64,000 nucleotides of DNA from Halapricum desulfuricans (GCF_017094465.1 NZ_CP064791.1:1612001-1676000), one strand, 5' to 3'; counted from the first letter of the stretch, positions 1 through 8,306 are shown. Made by a program: numbers and translations. Notes: generated by a model from the sequence alone, not told the origin.

Positions 1-801
1 GAAGCGGGGTGTGCGGTACTGGTCGAGAAGCCGCTGGCGCACACCCTCGAAAGTGCCGAGCGAATCGCGGCTGCGGCCGAATCGACCGACGAAATCTGTA
101 TGGTCGGGTTCCACAACCGGTTCGATCCGCGGTCGGAAGCACTGGCAGCGTATCGCGACGACGGCTTTTTCGGGGAGATCACCCACGTCGACGCGACGTA
201 CGTCCGGCGCCGGGGGATCCCCGGACAGGGAACGTGGTTCACCGACGCGGAGGTCGCCGGTGGCGGCGCGATGATCGACATCGGCGTCCACGTCCTGGAT
301 CTGGTGCTCTGGCTGCTGGGATTCCCGCCAGTTGCAGAGGTCAGCGGCGTCACCCGATCGACGTTCGGATCGCGCGAGGAGTACGTCGACGTCCGGGGAT
401 GGGGTGGCGGGGACGGGACCGTCAGCGTCGAAGACTCGGTCACGGCACAGCTACGAACTGCCGGGGACGCGACAGTCTCGCTAGACGTCGCGTGGGCGAG
501 CAACCGAACCGACGAAAAAGCAGTCCGCATCCGTGGGACTGACGGCGGCGCCCGTCTCGATCTGGACGGGGAGTTGACGCTGTACGAGTCGACCAGTCGC
601 GGCGTCGACCACCACCGAACGACGACGGTCGAGACGCCCGAGTACGACGGCCACGCGGCCGAGCAGCGCGCGTTCTTCGAGGCGATCGTGGACGGAGTTC
701 CACCGGAGCGCAACACCCCCGAGCAGGCGCTGACGGTCCAGCGCCTCGTCGAGTCGATCTACCGATCGAGTGCCGACGGGCGGGCTGTCTCGCCCGACTA
801 G
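1..801 (+). CDS. Gfo/Idh/MocA-family oxidoreductase, 5' truncated by the window edge
   Basis: This is the C-terminal 266 residues of an NAD(P)-dependent sugar or cyclitol dehydrogenase-like protein. The frame is open from base 1 and ends at the TAG at 799-801. The visible start contains VLVEKPLAHT, the EKP motif that follows the Rossmann fold in this family and carries the catalytic lysine. Further on, GGGAMIDIGVHVLD is the typical histidine-bearing motif of the C-terminal substrate domain. The nucleotide-binding N-terminus lies upstream of the window. The substrate cannot be told from sequence. The family call is firm because both hallmark motifs are present in the right order and spacing. 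Confidence 0.9.
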   Translation, partial: EAGCAVLVEKPLAHTLESAERIAAAAESTDEICMVGFHNRFDPRSEALAAYRDDGFFGEITHVDATYVRRRGIPGQGTWFTDAEVAGGGAMIDIGVHVLDLVLWLLGFPPVAEVSGVTRSTFGSREEYVDVRGWGGGDGTVSVEDSVTAQLRTAGDATVSLDVAWASNRTDEKAVRIRGTDGGARLDLDGELTLYESTSRGVDHHRTTTVETPEYDGHAAEQRAFFEAIVDGVPPERNTPEQALTVQRLVESIYRSSADGRAVSPD

Positions 802-885
802 CGGCGGATCGCAAACGACGAGGGTCCGGACCGGTAACACTCACGTCAGCGCGAGTTCAAGTACGTCCGGCCGCTACATCCGGCA

Positions 886-1899
886 ATGACCGATCCGACC
901 CCGACACCCGGCATCCACCACGTCACCTGTATCGCCAGCGACCCCCAGGAGAGTCTCGATTTCTGGGTCGAAGCACTCGGCCTGCGGCTGGTGAAACGCT
1001 CCGTCAATCAGGACGATCCCGGGACGTATCACTTCTTTTTCGCCGACGAGGAGGGGACACCCGGCACGAGCATGACGTTTTTCCCCTGGGCGGATCTCCC
1101 ACAGGGGGAAGTCGGTGCCGGCCAGGTCGCCCGAACGGCGTTTCGCGTGCCCGAGGACAGTCTCGACTACTGGGAGGGGCGTTTCGAGGAGCACGACATC
1201 GAGTATAGCGACCGATTCGAGCGTGTTATCGACGGGCCCGACGTGGATCGGACGACCGAGATCGTCCTCCCTTTCCGTGATCCTGACGGCCTGCCGCTCG
1301 AGTTGGTTGCGGTGTCGATTCCCGACGACGATCCGACCGTCCCCTGGACGGAGTTCGTCCCGGAGGACGCGGCGATCAGGGGCTTTCACTCGGTGACGCT
1401 GTGGGAGTCCGAGCCGGACCGGACCGCGGCGCTACTCGAAACGATGGGACTGGAGGAGGCCGGGACGGTCAGCGCCGACGACGGACCCGGCGGGCAGCGC
1501 CGGCGATTCAGCGCGTCCGGCCCCGTCGGGAAGTACGTCGACCTCGTCGAGACGGGCGAGCGTGGCCGACAGGGTTCCGGGACGGTCCATCACGTCGCGT
1601 TCCAGACGCCGACCGACGACGACCAGATGGCGATGCGGTCGGCCGTCCGCGAGGCGGGGCTGAACCCGACGCGACAGATTGACCGCCACTGGTTCCGGTC
1701 GGTCTACTTCCGGGAGTTCGGCGGCGTCCTCTTCGAGTTGGCGACCAGCGGCCCGGGCTACACGAGCGACGAGCCGCTCGAGGGACTCGGCGAGCGGCTC
1801 GTCCTGCCCGGCGAGTTCGAACAGCGACGTGGGGAGATCGAATCGCAACTGGCAGATGTGACGGTTCCACGCCCGGAAACGGCCGCGAGCGGAGAGTAG
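886..1899 (+). CDS. VOC-family protein, ring-cleaving dioxygenase-like
   Basis: This 337-residue protein has two vicinal-oxygen-chelate modules. One starts near residue 7 (GIHHVTCIASDPQESLDFW) and the second near residue 167 (GFHSVTLWESEPDR). Each carries the metal-binding histidine after the first strand, and the last module ends in GGVLFELAT, where a glutamate ligand is expected. Length and two-module layout fit the MhqO/PcpA-like group, which is annotated as ring-cleaving dioxygenases of hydroquinone-type substrates. The substrate here is unknown. The ATG at 886 directly precedes the first module. A bat-type regulator gene lies convergently 8 bases downstream. Confidence 0.85.
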   Translation: MTDPTPTPGIHHVTCIASDPQESLDFWVEALGLRLVKRSVNQDDPGTYHFFFADEEGTPGTSMTFFPWADLPQGEVGAGQVARTAFRVPEDSLDYWEGRFEEHDIEYSDRFERVIDGPDVDRTTEIVLPFRDPDGLPLELVAVSIPDDDPTVPWTEFVPEDAAIRGFHSVTLWESEPDRTAALLETMGLEEAGTVSADDGPGGQRRRFSASGPVGKYVDLVETGERGRQGSGTVHHVAFQTPTDDDQMAMRSAVREAGLNPTRQIDRHWFRSVYFREFGGVLFELATSGPGYTSDEPLEGLGERLVLPGEFEQRRGEIESQLADVTVPRPETAASGE

Positions 1900-1907
1900 G
1901 ATTTCCG

Positions 1908-2546
1908 CTACGTCGATTCGAGTTGCGAGACGTACTCCTTGACGACCTGCTCTTCCGCGCGGTGGAGAGTTTCGCTGGCGGTCGACTTCGCGATGTCGAG
2001 ACGGTCAGCGAGTTCGGTGAGCGAGCTCTCCCGGGGCGTGTCGTAGTAGCCGGCCTCGACGGCCTCGACGATGAGCCGGCGCTGGCGGTCGGTCAGCAGT
2101 GGTTCGTCGGTGACGTGCTGGTGGATGTAATCGACGGTGTAGCCGATGTCGAACTGATCGAGCTGCTCGCCGAGCGCGGACAGTCGATCCTGGGGTGCGG
2201 TCAGCTCCCAGACGGCCTCGCCGTCGCCGATCTCGAACGGCATCTCCAGGGGAATCCCGGAATCCCGAGCCGGGAACAGCAACAGCGGCATCGTCGTCCG
2301 AAACCGGATCAGGACTTTCCCGTCTTCCTCCTGGAGACGATCGATGTCGGTCACGTCCTCGTAGGCGGCCATCTCCGAGAGCGCGGCCGACACGTCCTCG
2401 GCGATGACCTCCGCGAGTCCGACCCCGGCGTCGACGTCGTCGCTCAACGCCGCGAGCACCCTGAACGTCGCGTCGGGATACAGCCGGGTGAGTTCGCCCA
2501 GCCACACTTCCTCCGGGACGGTCAACGTGAGCTTCGCGCGTGGCAT
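1908..2546 (-). CDS. Bat-type helix-turn-helix transcriptional regulator
   Basis: This 212-residue protein has the two-part layout common in haloarchaea. The N-terminal ~150 residues form a poorly conserved sensor domain. The C-terminus is an HTH of the HTH_10 (bat) class, beginning LTDRQRRLIVEAVEAGYYD and continuing with SLTELADRLDIAKSTASE as the recognition helices. The ATG at 2546 is preferred over an adjacent GTG one codon earlier. No target can be deduced. It is convergent with the VOC gene and divergent from folD, with about 120 bases between the starts. Confidence 0.88.
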   Translation of the reverse strand: MPRAKLTLTVPEEVWLGELTRLYPDATFRVLAALSDDVDAGVGLAEVIAEDVSAALSEMAAYEDVTDIDRLQEEDGKVLIRFRTTMPLLLFPARDSGIPLEMPFEIGDGEAVWELTAPQDRLSALGEQLDQFDIGYTVDYIHQHVTDEPLLTDRQRRLIVEAVEAGYYDTPRESSLTELADRLDIAKSTASETLHRAEEQVVKEYVSQLEST

Positions 2547-2666
2547 CACTTCACCGAACGTGTTCGGACCACTAGACCCCTCCGGTTCGGGCTGTCACGT
2601 CACAGTTCGCTGAGGCGCGGACCGATTCCGGGACGTTGATAGGCCGTCCGAGTTGTTGTTCAGCTA

Positions 2667-3560
2667 ATGACTCACGTCATCGACGGCAACGCGGTCGCAC
2701 AGCGGATTCGGGACGGCCTGGGCGAGGCGATCGAGACGCTTGCGGCGAACGGAACGACACCGACGCTGGCGACGGTGCTGATGAGCGACGATCCGGCCAG
2801 CGAGACGTACGTCTCGATGAAACAGGACGACTGCGAGGAGGTCGGTATCGAGGCGATCGACGTCGAGATCGATCCCGACGCCCCGGCCGAGGAACTGTTC
2901 GAGACGGTCGAGGAGCTGAACGCCGACGACGACGTGGATGGCATCCTCGTCCAGATGCCGGTGCCGGATCACGTCGATCAACGCGCCGTCCTGCGGGCGA
3001 TCGACCCCGAGAAGGACGTCGACGGGTTCCACCCCGAAAACGTCGGCCGACTCGTCGCGGGCGACGCCCGATACAAGCCCTGCACGCCACACGGGATCCA
3101 GAAACTGCTCGAAGCCGCCGACGTGGACACCGAAGGGAAAGACGCGGTCGTCGTCGGTCGATCGGACATCGTCGGCAAGCCGATGGCGAACCTGTTCATC
3201 CAGAAAGCGCCCGGCGGGAACGCGACGACGACAGTCTGTCACTCCCGAACCGAGGACCTCGCCGCCAAGACCAGAGCGGCCGATATCGTCGTCGCGGCGG
3301 CCGGCGTCCCCGAGATGATCGACGGGTCGATGCTCTCAGACGGCGTCGTCGTCATCGACGTGGGGATCAACCGCGTGGACGCCGACACCGAGAAGGGCTA
3401 CGAACTGGTCGGGGACGTCGACTTCGAGAGCGCAAAGGAGAAAGCCAGCGCGATCACGCCGGTCCCGGGCGGCGTCGGACCGATGACCCGCGCGATGTTG
3501 CTGTACAACACGGTCAAAGCAGCCGGTAGCCGGGCCGACGTCGAGATCGAACTGCCCTGA
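2667..3560 (+). CDS. folD: Bifunctional methylenetetrahydrofolate dehydrogenase / methenyltetrahydrofolate cyclohydrolase
   Basis: This 297-residue enzyme interconverts 5,10-methylene-, 5,10-methenyl- and 10-formyl-tetrahydrofolate in the cytoplasm. The sequence shows the FolD signature ETYVSMKQDDCEEVGI with the catalytic lysine, the second signature GILVQMPVPDHV, the motif VVGRSDIVGKPMA for NADP binding, and PVPGGVGPMTRAMLL near the C-terminus. Length matches the family. Halophilic archaea use tetrahydrofolate rather than relying only on methanopterin, so the gene is expected. The ATG at 2667 sits just before the conserved N-terminus. The gene stands alone, with a convergent neighbour downstream. 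Confidence 0.97.
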   Translation: MTHVIDGNAVAQRIRDGLGEAIETLAANGTTPTLATVLMSDDPASETYVSMKQDDCEEVGIEAIDVEIDPDAPAEELFETVEELNADDDVDGILVQMPVPDHVDQRAVLRAIDPEKDVDGFHPENVGRLVAGDARYKPCTPHGIQKLLEAADVDTEGKDAVVVGRSDIVGKPMANLFIQKAPGGNATTTVCHSRTEDLAAKTRAADIVVAAAGVPEMIDGSMLSDGVVVIDVGINRVDADTEKGYELVGDVDFESAKEKASAITPVPGGVGPMTRAMLLYNTVKAAGSRADVEIELP

Positions 3561-3576
3561 GCACGGGGTCGCAACA

Positions 3577-4284
3577 TCAGTCGAGACTGTCGAGGCGATC
3601 ACGCGCGGTTTCGAGCGCCGACTGATCGCCCGTGGCGTACCTGCTGAGCGCGATCAGTCCGTCCAGAATCGCCTCGGCGTTTTCGGGCGGGATCGATCCG
3701 TCCAGGGCCTCGATCCGCTTGCGGTGGTCGACGAACCGACCCATCGTCGTGCGCGTCTCACTGTCCGGGTGTTCGGAGAGGTATCGCGTCAGATCCCGAC
3801 GATAGGCGTCGATGATCGCGGCGATCGCGAGTCCCCGCGCGGCGGCGAGCGAGTCGGGAACCGTCTCGGGGTCGGGCCGGTCCCCGTCGGTGAGACGGCG
3901 AACCAGCGAGAGGAAATACCGCTGTTCGTCCTCGGTGACACGCATCGAGCGGGCGATTTCGCTCGCGACATACTGGAGTTCGACAGCCATAACGAACTCC
4001 GTGTCGAGTTGGCGTAGCTCGCCGCCGCGGATGAACCCGCGCTGCCGGACGTATTCGCGACACTGCTCGACGGTGCGTTCGGCGACCTGGTCGATCGGGT
4101 CGGAATCGATCGCCTCGACGACGGGCGTGAGATCCAGTTCGACCGGATTGTCAGTGTGTTCGGTTCGCTCATCGACGCCGACGCTCCGCATGCTCCCACA
4201 CTCCGGGCACGTGATCGAGCCGGTCTCGTAGTACGACCATCGCGTCCCACAGGCCTGGCACTCGCGCTCGCCACGGATCTTCAT
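3577..4284 (-). CDS. Zinc-ribbon (TFIIB-like N-terminus) haloarchaeal conserved protein
   Basis: This 235-residue protein begins with MKIRGERECQACGTRW and a second pair CPECGS, giving a four-cysteine zinc ribbon in residues 8-32. The rest is predicted helical and has no enzyme motif I recognise. The ATG at 4284 is preferred to an upstream start eight codons earlier because the conserved-looking part begins there. It is convergent with folD, 16 bases away. The zinc ribbon suggests nucleic-acid or protein contacts, but the function is unknown. It looks like one of the lineage-specific DUF families of Halobacteria. Confidence 0.75.
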   Translation of the reverse strand: MKIRGERECQACGTRWSYYETGSITCPECGSMRSVGVDERTEHTDNPVELDLTPVVEAIDSDPIDQVAERTVEQCREYVRQRGFIRGGELRQLDTEFVMAVELQYVASEIARSMRVTEDEQRYFLSLVRRLTDGDRPDPETVPDSLAAARGLAIAAIIDAYRRDLTRYLSEHPDSETRTTMGRFVDHRKRIEALDGSIPPENAEAILDGLIALSRYATGDQSALETARDRLDSLD

Positions 4285-4354
4285 GCCTCTACGTACGCGA
4301 GCGGACACAAAAAACGACCGCGCTATGTAGCTCAGGACCGCGGCGTCACGCTGC

Positions 4355-4930
4355 TCACTCGCCGTCGACGCCGAAGGTCGCGGCCGCGTCGTCCGGCACG
4401 TCGAAGTCGTGGTAGTGTTCGCCCTTCTCCTTCGAGAGGATGTTCAGCGCGGCCGCCGCGCCGTCGCCCGCGGAGATGACCGCCTGCCACTCCTCGGCGC
4501 GGACCATCGCGCCCGTCGCGTAGGCGCCCTCGACGCTCGTCTCCATCGACAGATCTACCTCAACGAGATCATCCTCAAACGCACAGCCGAGCGACTCGGC
4601 GAGACCGCGGTCCGCACCGGTCGCCAGGATCAGGTACGACCCCTCGTATTCGTCCTCGGAAGTGGTGATCACGAATCCGTCGTCGGTCGCCGAGACGTCG
4701 GTGACCTCCTGCTCGCGGCGCTCGACGCCGAAGCTGTCGACCTGCGTCCGGAGTGTCGCCATGTACGCCGAGCCGTCCTGGGACCCGATACCCGGGTAGT
4801 TGAACAGATGCGCCTTGTGCATCCAGGTTCCGTCGGTATCGAAGACCGTCGTTTCGAGGCCGTTTTTCTGTGTGAACAACGCTGCACTGAGTCCGGCGGG
4901 ACCCCCGCCGACGACAAGAACGTTCGTCAT
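4355..4930 (-). CDS. Short FAD/NAD(P)-dependent oxidoreductase, thioredoxin-reductase-like
   Basis: This 191-residue flavoprotein has the N-terminal dinucleotide fold VLVVGGGPAGLSAALFTQ, the middle motif LILATGAD and the C-terminal FAD motif VEGAYATGAM. The layout is that of a thioredoxin reductase with the central NADPH domain and its CxxC pair missing, so no redox disulfide is visible. Full TrxB proteins are about 310 residues. Such mini-flavoproteins recur in haloarchaea. The electron donor and acceptor are unknown. The ATG at 4930 is chosen because it abuts the dinucleotide fold; an upstream start would add 23 unconserved residues. Confidence 0.82.
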   Translation of the reverse strand: MTNVLVVGGGPAGLSAALFTQKNGLETTVFDTDGTWMHKAHLFNYPGIGSQDGSAYMATLRTQVDSFGVERREQEVTDVSATDDGFVITTSEDEYEGSYLILATGADRGLAESLGCAFEDDLVEVDLSMETSVEGAYATGAMVRAEEWQAVISAGDGAAAALNILSKEKGEHYHDFDVPDDAAATFGVDGE

Positions 4931-5094
4931 ACCTGTTATACTCGCGGCGTCCTGAAAGGTCTTTACCAGACCGAAGCGATGACCGGAGCCGAAACCCACA
5001 TTTATGTGATGTCAGGGACACCAGGGCGTAGTCGGACGCCCCGACCGAGTTGGGTCTACGGTCGTTCGATCGGCGATCGCGCCGGTCGAGACTC

Positions 5095-5174
5095 ATACTG
5101 GTGGCTATACGTTCGTACAGATATCCGGCACGCCGTCGTGCCGGATTATTTCGAAATGGTATAGCCACCAGTAT
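5095..5174. repeat. 80-bp double-hairpin element with 16-bp terminal inverted repeats
   Basis: A perfect 16-bp inverted repeat (ATACTGGTGGCTATAC at 5095-5110, its complement at 5159-5174) encloses an inner GC-rich hairpin with arms ATCCGGCACG and CGTGCCGGAT. The right arm ends on the first base of the TGA stop codon of the HisG-like gene. A second element of 82 bp at 47498-47579 has the same plan. The form resembles a miniature inverted-repeat element. A transcription terminator is the alternative, although the loop is long for one. Confidence 0.8.
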
Positions 5175-6076
5175 CAGTGAGCGATCGGGAGCTCGGTGTC
5201 GATGTCCTCGCCGGCGACGAGCGCGGCGACCGCGTCGGTCGCGTCCGTCCGTTCGGCCTCGTTCTCCAGCAATACGGTTTCGCTGGGGAACAGCGACTCG
5301 CCGACGACGAGCCCGTGATCGCGGGCGGTCGACCCGGTGACAGTCAGGTAGACGCCCAGCCCTGCGTTCGCGATGGCCCGCTCTTCGGTCTGTCCCGACG
5401 CCGGGTACACGAACTCGATGCCATCGAGCGCGTCGGTACCGAGCACGGCCTCGACGAGTCGCTCGTACCGCGGTGAGACACACAGCGATCCCGTGTACGA
5501 ACTGACGAACGAGCGATCGAGCGGCGTCTCACCCGACGGCAGCACGTCCGGGGTCGAGAGCAGCGTGTGATACACCGTATCGCCGAGGCCCGTCCGGAGC
5601 CGCACGTCGGTGTCCATCGGATCGATGCGTTCGTTGACGGCGTCGAGATCGCCGAGCGGGTCCGATCGGAGTTCGACGACCTCTTCGAGGACGAGATCGG
5701 CGCTGTCGAAGCCGAGCGCGAACTCGTGCGTCCGGAGTGCACGAAACGGTTCCTCGCGACCGATCAACCGGATGTCGGCGTCGTCGGTCGGAATCGTCAC
5801 GCTATCGAACACCAGTCGTCGCGGCATGCCGTCACGGTCGTCGCGGAGCAGTGAGTATTCCGGCTCGGTCGGATCCGAGACGTCACTGTACGCCGCGAGC
5901 CGGTCGTAGACGTCGTCGTCCGCCGACTGATTGCCTTTCGTGATCGCCTTCTCGTAGCGCAGCGTCGAACTGATCCGGTCGGCCACGTCCGTCGCTCCGG
6001 TGCGGTCGGCGATCCGTTCGAGCACCGCTTCGAGCGGCCGACCCTTGCGCGGGACGGCGACGCTGACGGTCGTCAT
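5174..6076 (-). CDS. HisG-like (ATP phosphoribosyltransferase-related) protein of unknown substrate
   Basis: This 300-residue protein starts MTTVSVAVPRKGRPLEAVLE, which resembles the start of ATP phosphoribosyltransferase (VAVPxKGR). It ends with a segment, VTGSTARDHGLVVGESLFP followed by VLLENEA, that parallels the C-terminal end of the HisG catalytic domain (TGxTLRxxGL, then a strand ending LIAN). The middle is divergent and I do not see a clear PRPP loop. No his genes are nearby. I infer a HisG-fold paralogue, possibly with another substrate, rather than the histidine enzyme itself. The 3' end is bordered by the 80-bp repeat. Confidence 0.55.
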   Translation of the reverse strand: MTTVSVAVPRKGRPLEAVLERIADRTGATDVADRISSTLRYEKAITKGNQSADDDVYDRLAAYSDVSDPTEPEYSLLRDDRDGMPRRLVFDSVTIPTDDADIRLIGREEPFRALRTHEFALGFDSADLVLEEVVELRSDPLGDLDAVNERIDPMDTDVRLRTGLGDTVYHTLLSTPDVLPSGETPLDRSFVSSYTGSLCVSPRYERLVEAVLGTDALDGIEFVYPASGQTEERAIANAGLGVYLTVTGSTARDHGLVVGESLFPSETVLLENEAERTDATDAVAALVAGEDIDTELPIAH

Positions 6077-6124
6077 TGTCGAGTACAGCCGCGCGGAGAA
6101 TAAAACGGAACCGGTTCGTGCCCG

Positions 6125-7369
6125 TCACTCGCCGCCGCCGCCGATGACCGACGAGAGCTGCTCGCGCCACTGCTTGAGGTCCTCGATCTCGGACTCGATC
6201 TCCCCGATCCGGTCGTCGACATCGCCGATATCGCCGACGCGGTCGTCGACGTCCTCGATATCGCTCCGGAGCGAATCGACTTCCGCTTCCAGGGTCGAGA
6301 GGCTGTCTTCCATCCCGGAGACGTCCTCGCCGAGGGTATCGACCTCGTCGTCGATCGTGTCGACTTCCGAATCGAGCGTCTCGACGGTGCCTTCGACCTC
6401 GTCGACAGTCCCTTCGACCGACGAGACCGTCTCTTCGACGCCGGACATCTGCTCCGAGACCTGATCGACCTCCGAGCGCACCTCGTCCATGGCCTCGTCG
6501 TTCTCCATGGTCATGCGCTGGATCCGATCGAGTTCGTCCTCGAACGAATCGAGCCGATCGCGGAAGTCCCGGATCATCTGATCGCCGGTTCCGTTATCGG
6601 CCAGGAACTCCTCGAGGGCCTCGGTGTAGGCTGCCAGATCGCTGACTTCGTTCTGGAGGTGCTGAATCCGCGCGTCGGTCGCCCCGCCATCGCCCCCGCT
6701 CGCGCCGTCGAGGGCCAGTTCCTGTCGAAGGGCCCGGACAACGTCCTCCTCGACGGCGTCGTGGTGAATCTCAGCCAGCAGCGTGGTCGTTACGTTCGAC
6801 TGTGCTGACTCCCCGCCTTCGCCATCGCCCCCCTGACCGTCGTCGCCAACCGTCCCCGCGCTGGGATCGTTCGGATCCTTCAGATCGAGGGTCTCGATTT
6901 CCTCGTCTTCGTCCTCGTCGAGCCCGGGCACGCTGTCGCTCTCGCCCGCGATGACGTCTTTGACGACATCGGAACTGGACTCGTCGAGCACGTCGCCGTC
7001 TTCCAGCGGCGGGTCGACCGTCTCGATGGTCGGCTCCGTGAGGAACTTCTCGACGTCGTCGGTGCCCGTCGATCGGATCCCGTAGACGGTCGTGTACTCC
7101 GAGTCGGGCTCGAACTCGCGCTCGAACGTGATCCGCTTGCCGTCGATCGTCCAGTGTTCACTCCCGTACTCCGGGTGGAATCCGAGGTCCTCGACAGACA
7201 CGTCCTCCGGGACCGTATCGACCAGCGTGACTGTCACCGACTCCGTGCGATTAGATTCGATCCGAAATGCGATTGCCGGCACCGGGAACTCGTCGGCCTC
7301 GAAGCGCTTGGCCACGGACACCCCATCCGACGACACCGTGACCGGATCGTACGTTTGTGAATTACTCAT
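6125..7369 (-). CDS. Acidic long coiled-coil protein with N-terminal beta-rich domain
   Basis: The protein has 414 residues. Residues 1-130 look like a beta-rich, Ig-like domain (SVTVTLVDTVPEDVSVEDLG). Then comes a low-complexity acidic linker (LDEDEDEEIETLDL), a segment with AEIHHDAVEEDVVRALRQEL, and from about residue 230 a long run of heptads (VDTIDDEVDTLGEDVSGMED and similar), ending LKQWREQLSSVIGGGGE. No enzyme motif is seen. The ATG at 7369 is preferred to an upstream start because a TATA-like box lies 27 bases before it. The gene is divergent from the Val-tetrad membrane protein. A structural or scaffold role is plausible but unproven. Confidence 0.75.
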   Translation of the reverse strand: MSNSQTYDPVTVSSDGVSVAKRFEADEFPVPAIAFRIESNRTESVTVTLVDTVPEDVSVEDLGFHPEYGSEHWTIDGKRITFEREFEPDSEYTTVYGIRSTGTDDVEKFLTEPTIETVDPPLEDGDVLDESSSDVVKDVIAGESDSVPGLDEDEDEEIETLDLKDPNDPSAGTVGDDGQGGDGEGGESAQSNVTTTLLAEIHHDAVEEDVVRALRQELALDGASGGDGGATDARIQHLQNEVSDLAAYTEALEEFLADNGTGDQMIRDFRDRLDSFEDELDRIQRMTMENDEAMDEVRSEVDQVSEQMSGVEETVSSVEGTVDEVEGTVETLDSEVDTIDDEVDTLGEDVSGMEDSLSTLEAEVDSLRSDIEDVDDRVGDIGDVDDRIGEIESEIEDLKQWREQLSSVIGGGGE

Positions 7370-7390
7370 GCTACCATGTCGGTCAAGCAA

Positions 7391-7400
7391 TCGTATTAAA
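7391..7400 (-). promoter_or_regulatory. TATA-like box for the coiled-coil gene
   Basis: On the minus strand the bases read TTTAATACGA, centred about 27 bases upstream of the ATG at 7369. This is the spacing expected if transcription starts at or next to the start codon, giving a leaderless mRNA. It is the strongest AT-rich match in this 196-base divergent gap. Confidence 0.5.
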
Positions 7401-7565
7401 GTTACCTCCCATTTCTCAGGAGATATACCGACGAATCGGCGACTCACCGCGAGCGGGAGTGGTAAGCTACTTCAGCCGCCGCGTCTTCGGTTTTCATATG
7501 ACTTCTGGGTTTCACCTGACAAGGATAGTATCACGGACGACGGCCGGCCGTCCGGGGGATGGCAC

Positions 7566-8306
7566 ATGAATCCGAGCCGCGTCGACTCGCTGGTCGATCT
7601 GACCTACGGGCTGTTGATCGCGCTATCGGTCGGACTGATACTACTGGTCGGCGACGCGATCGGGCTCGCGTTCGGGTTCGGTGTGTTGATCGCGTATATC
7701 GTACACGTCGTCTGGAAGATGTCCCGATTCGATCCCGACTGGATGACGACGGCCGTCAAAGAGACCGTCCAGGAGACCGTCGACGAGACGGTCGAAGAGC
7801 AGGTCAGCGAATCGGTCGACGAGACTGTCAAAGAGACAGTCGGTGAAACCGTCGACAAGGCCGTCGGCGAGAGCGTCGAGGAAGCAGTCGATCAGACTGT
7901 CGAAGAGGCCGTCGGCGAAACCGTCGAGGAGGCCGTTGGAGAGAGCGTCGAAGAGGCCGTCGGCGAAACCGTCGAGGAGAAAGTCGGCGAAACCGTCGAG
8001 GAGAAAGTCGGCGAAACCGTCGAGGAGAAAGTCGGCGAAACCGTCGAAGAGGCCGTCGACGAGACCGTCGAGGAGAAGGTCGGCGAAACCGTCGAAGAGG
8101 CCGTCGAAGAGACGCTCGAAGACCAGCCGATCCCGGAGGGCGAAGATCAACAGCGGTGGACGGACGAGGAGAAGTGGAGCGACGACGAGGACGACGCTGC
8201 TGGAAGCGACGACGATGACGACGCTGCTGGAAGCGACGACGATGACGACGCTGCTGGAAGCGACGACGAGGATGCCGAGAACAAAGACGAGAGCGGGGGG
8301 AACTGA
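7566..8306 (+). CDS. Membrane-anchored protein with about 30 valine-tetrad repeats
   Basis: This 246-residue protein has two hydrophobic helices (about residues 12-30 and 33-50). A tail from residue 61 to 184 then carries valine at every fourth position without a break (V64, V68, V72 and so on to V180, then L184). The repeating unit is four residues such as T-V-E-E or A-V-G-E. Three copies of a nine-residue acidic unit (DDAAGSDDD) follow. It overlaps the phosphate permease start by one base (TGATG), so the two genes are probably co-transcribed. The function is unknown; the tail is probably cytoplasmic and helical. Confidence 0.78.
   Translation: MNPSRVDSLVDLTYGLLIALSVGLILLVGDAIGLAFGFGVLIAYIVHVVWKMSRFDPDWMTTAVKETVQETVDETVEEQVSESVDETVKETVGETVDKAVGESVEEAVDQTVEEAVGETVEEAVGESVEEAVGETVEEKVGETVEEKVGETVEEKVGETVEEAVDETVEEKVGETVEEAVEETLEDQPIPEGEDQQRWTDEEKWSDDEDDAAGSDDDDDAAGSDDDDDAAGSDDEDAENKDESGGN
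7746..8117 (+). repeat. In-frame 12/24-bp tandem repeat coding for Val-every-fourth residues
   Basis: The coding DNA here consists of degenerate 12-bp units, often paired as 24-bp units such as GTCGGCGAAACCGTCGAGGA with minor changes. The best-preserved copies lie at 7970-8050. The unit keeps the reading frame throughout, so copy number could change by slippage or recombination without a frameshift. Confidence 0.85.
8190..8270 (+). repeat. Three tandem 27-bp units
   Basis: Three near-identical 27-bp units encode DDAAGSDDD or DDAAGSDDE. They are in frame inside the acidic tail of the tetrad-repeat protein. Near-identity at the DNA level points to recent duplication. Confidence 0.85.

Noticed and set aside
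7641-8150. Long open frame on the minus strand across the tetrad-repeat gene
   Set aside because: It is a mirror of the repetitive plus-strand coding sequence. The plus strand has membrane helices, a proper start and coupling to the permease.
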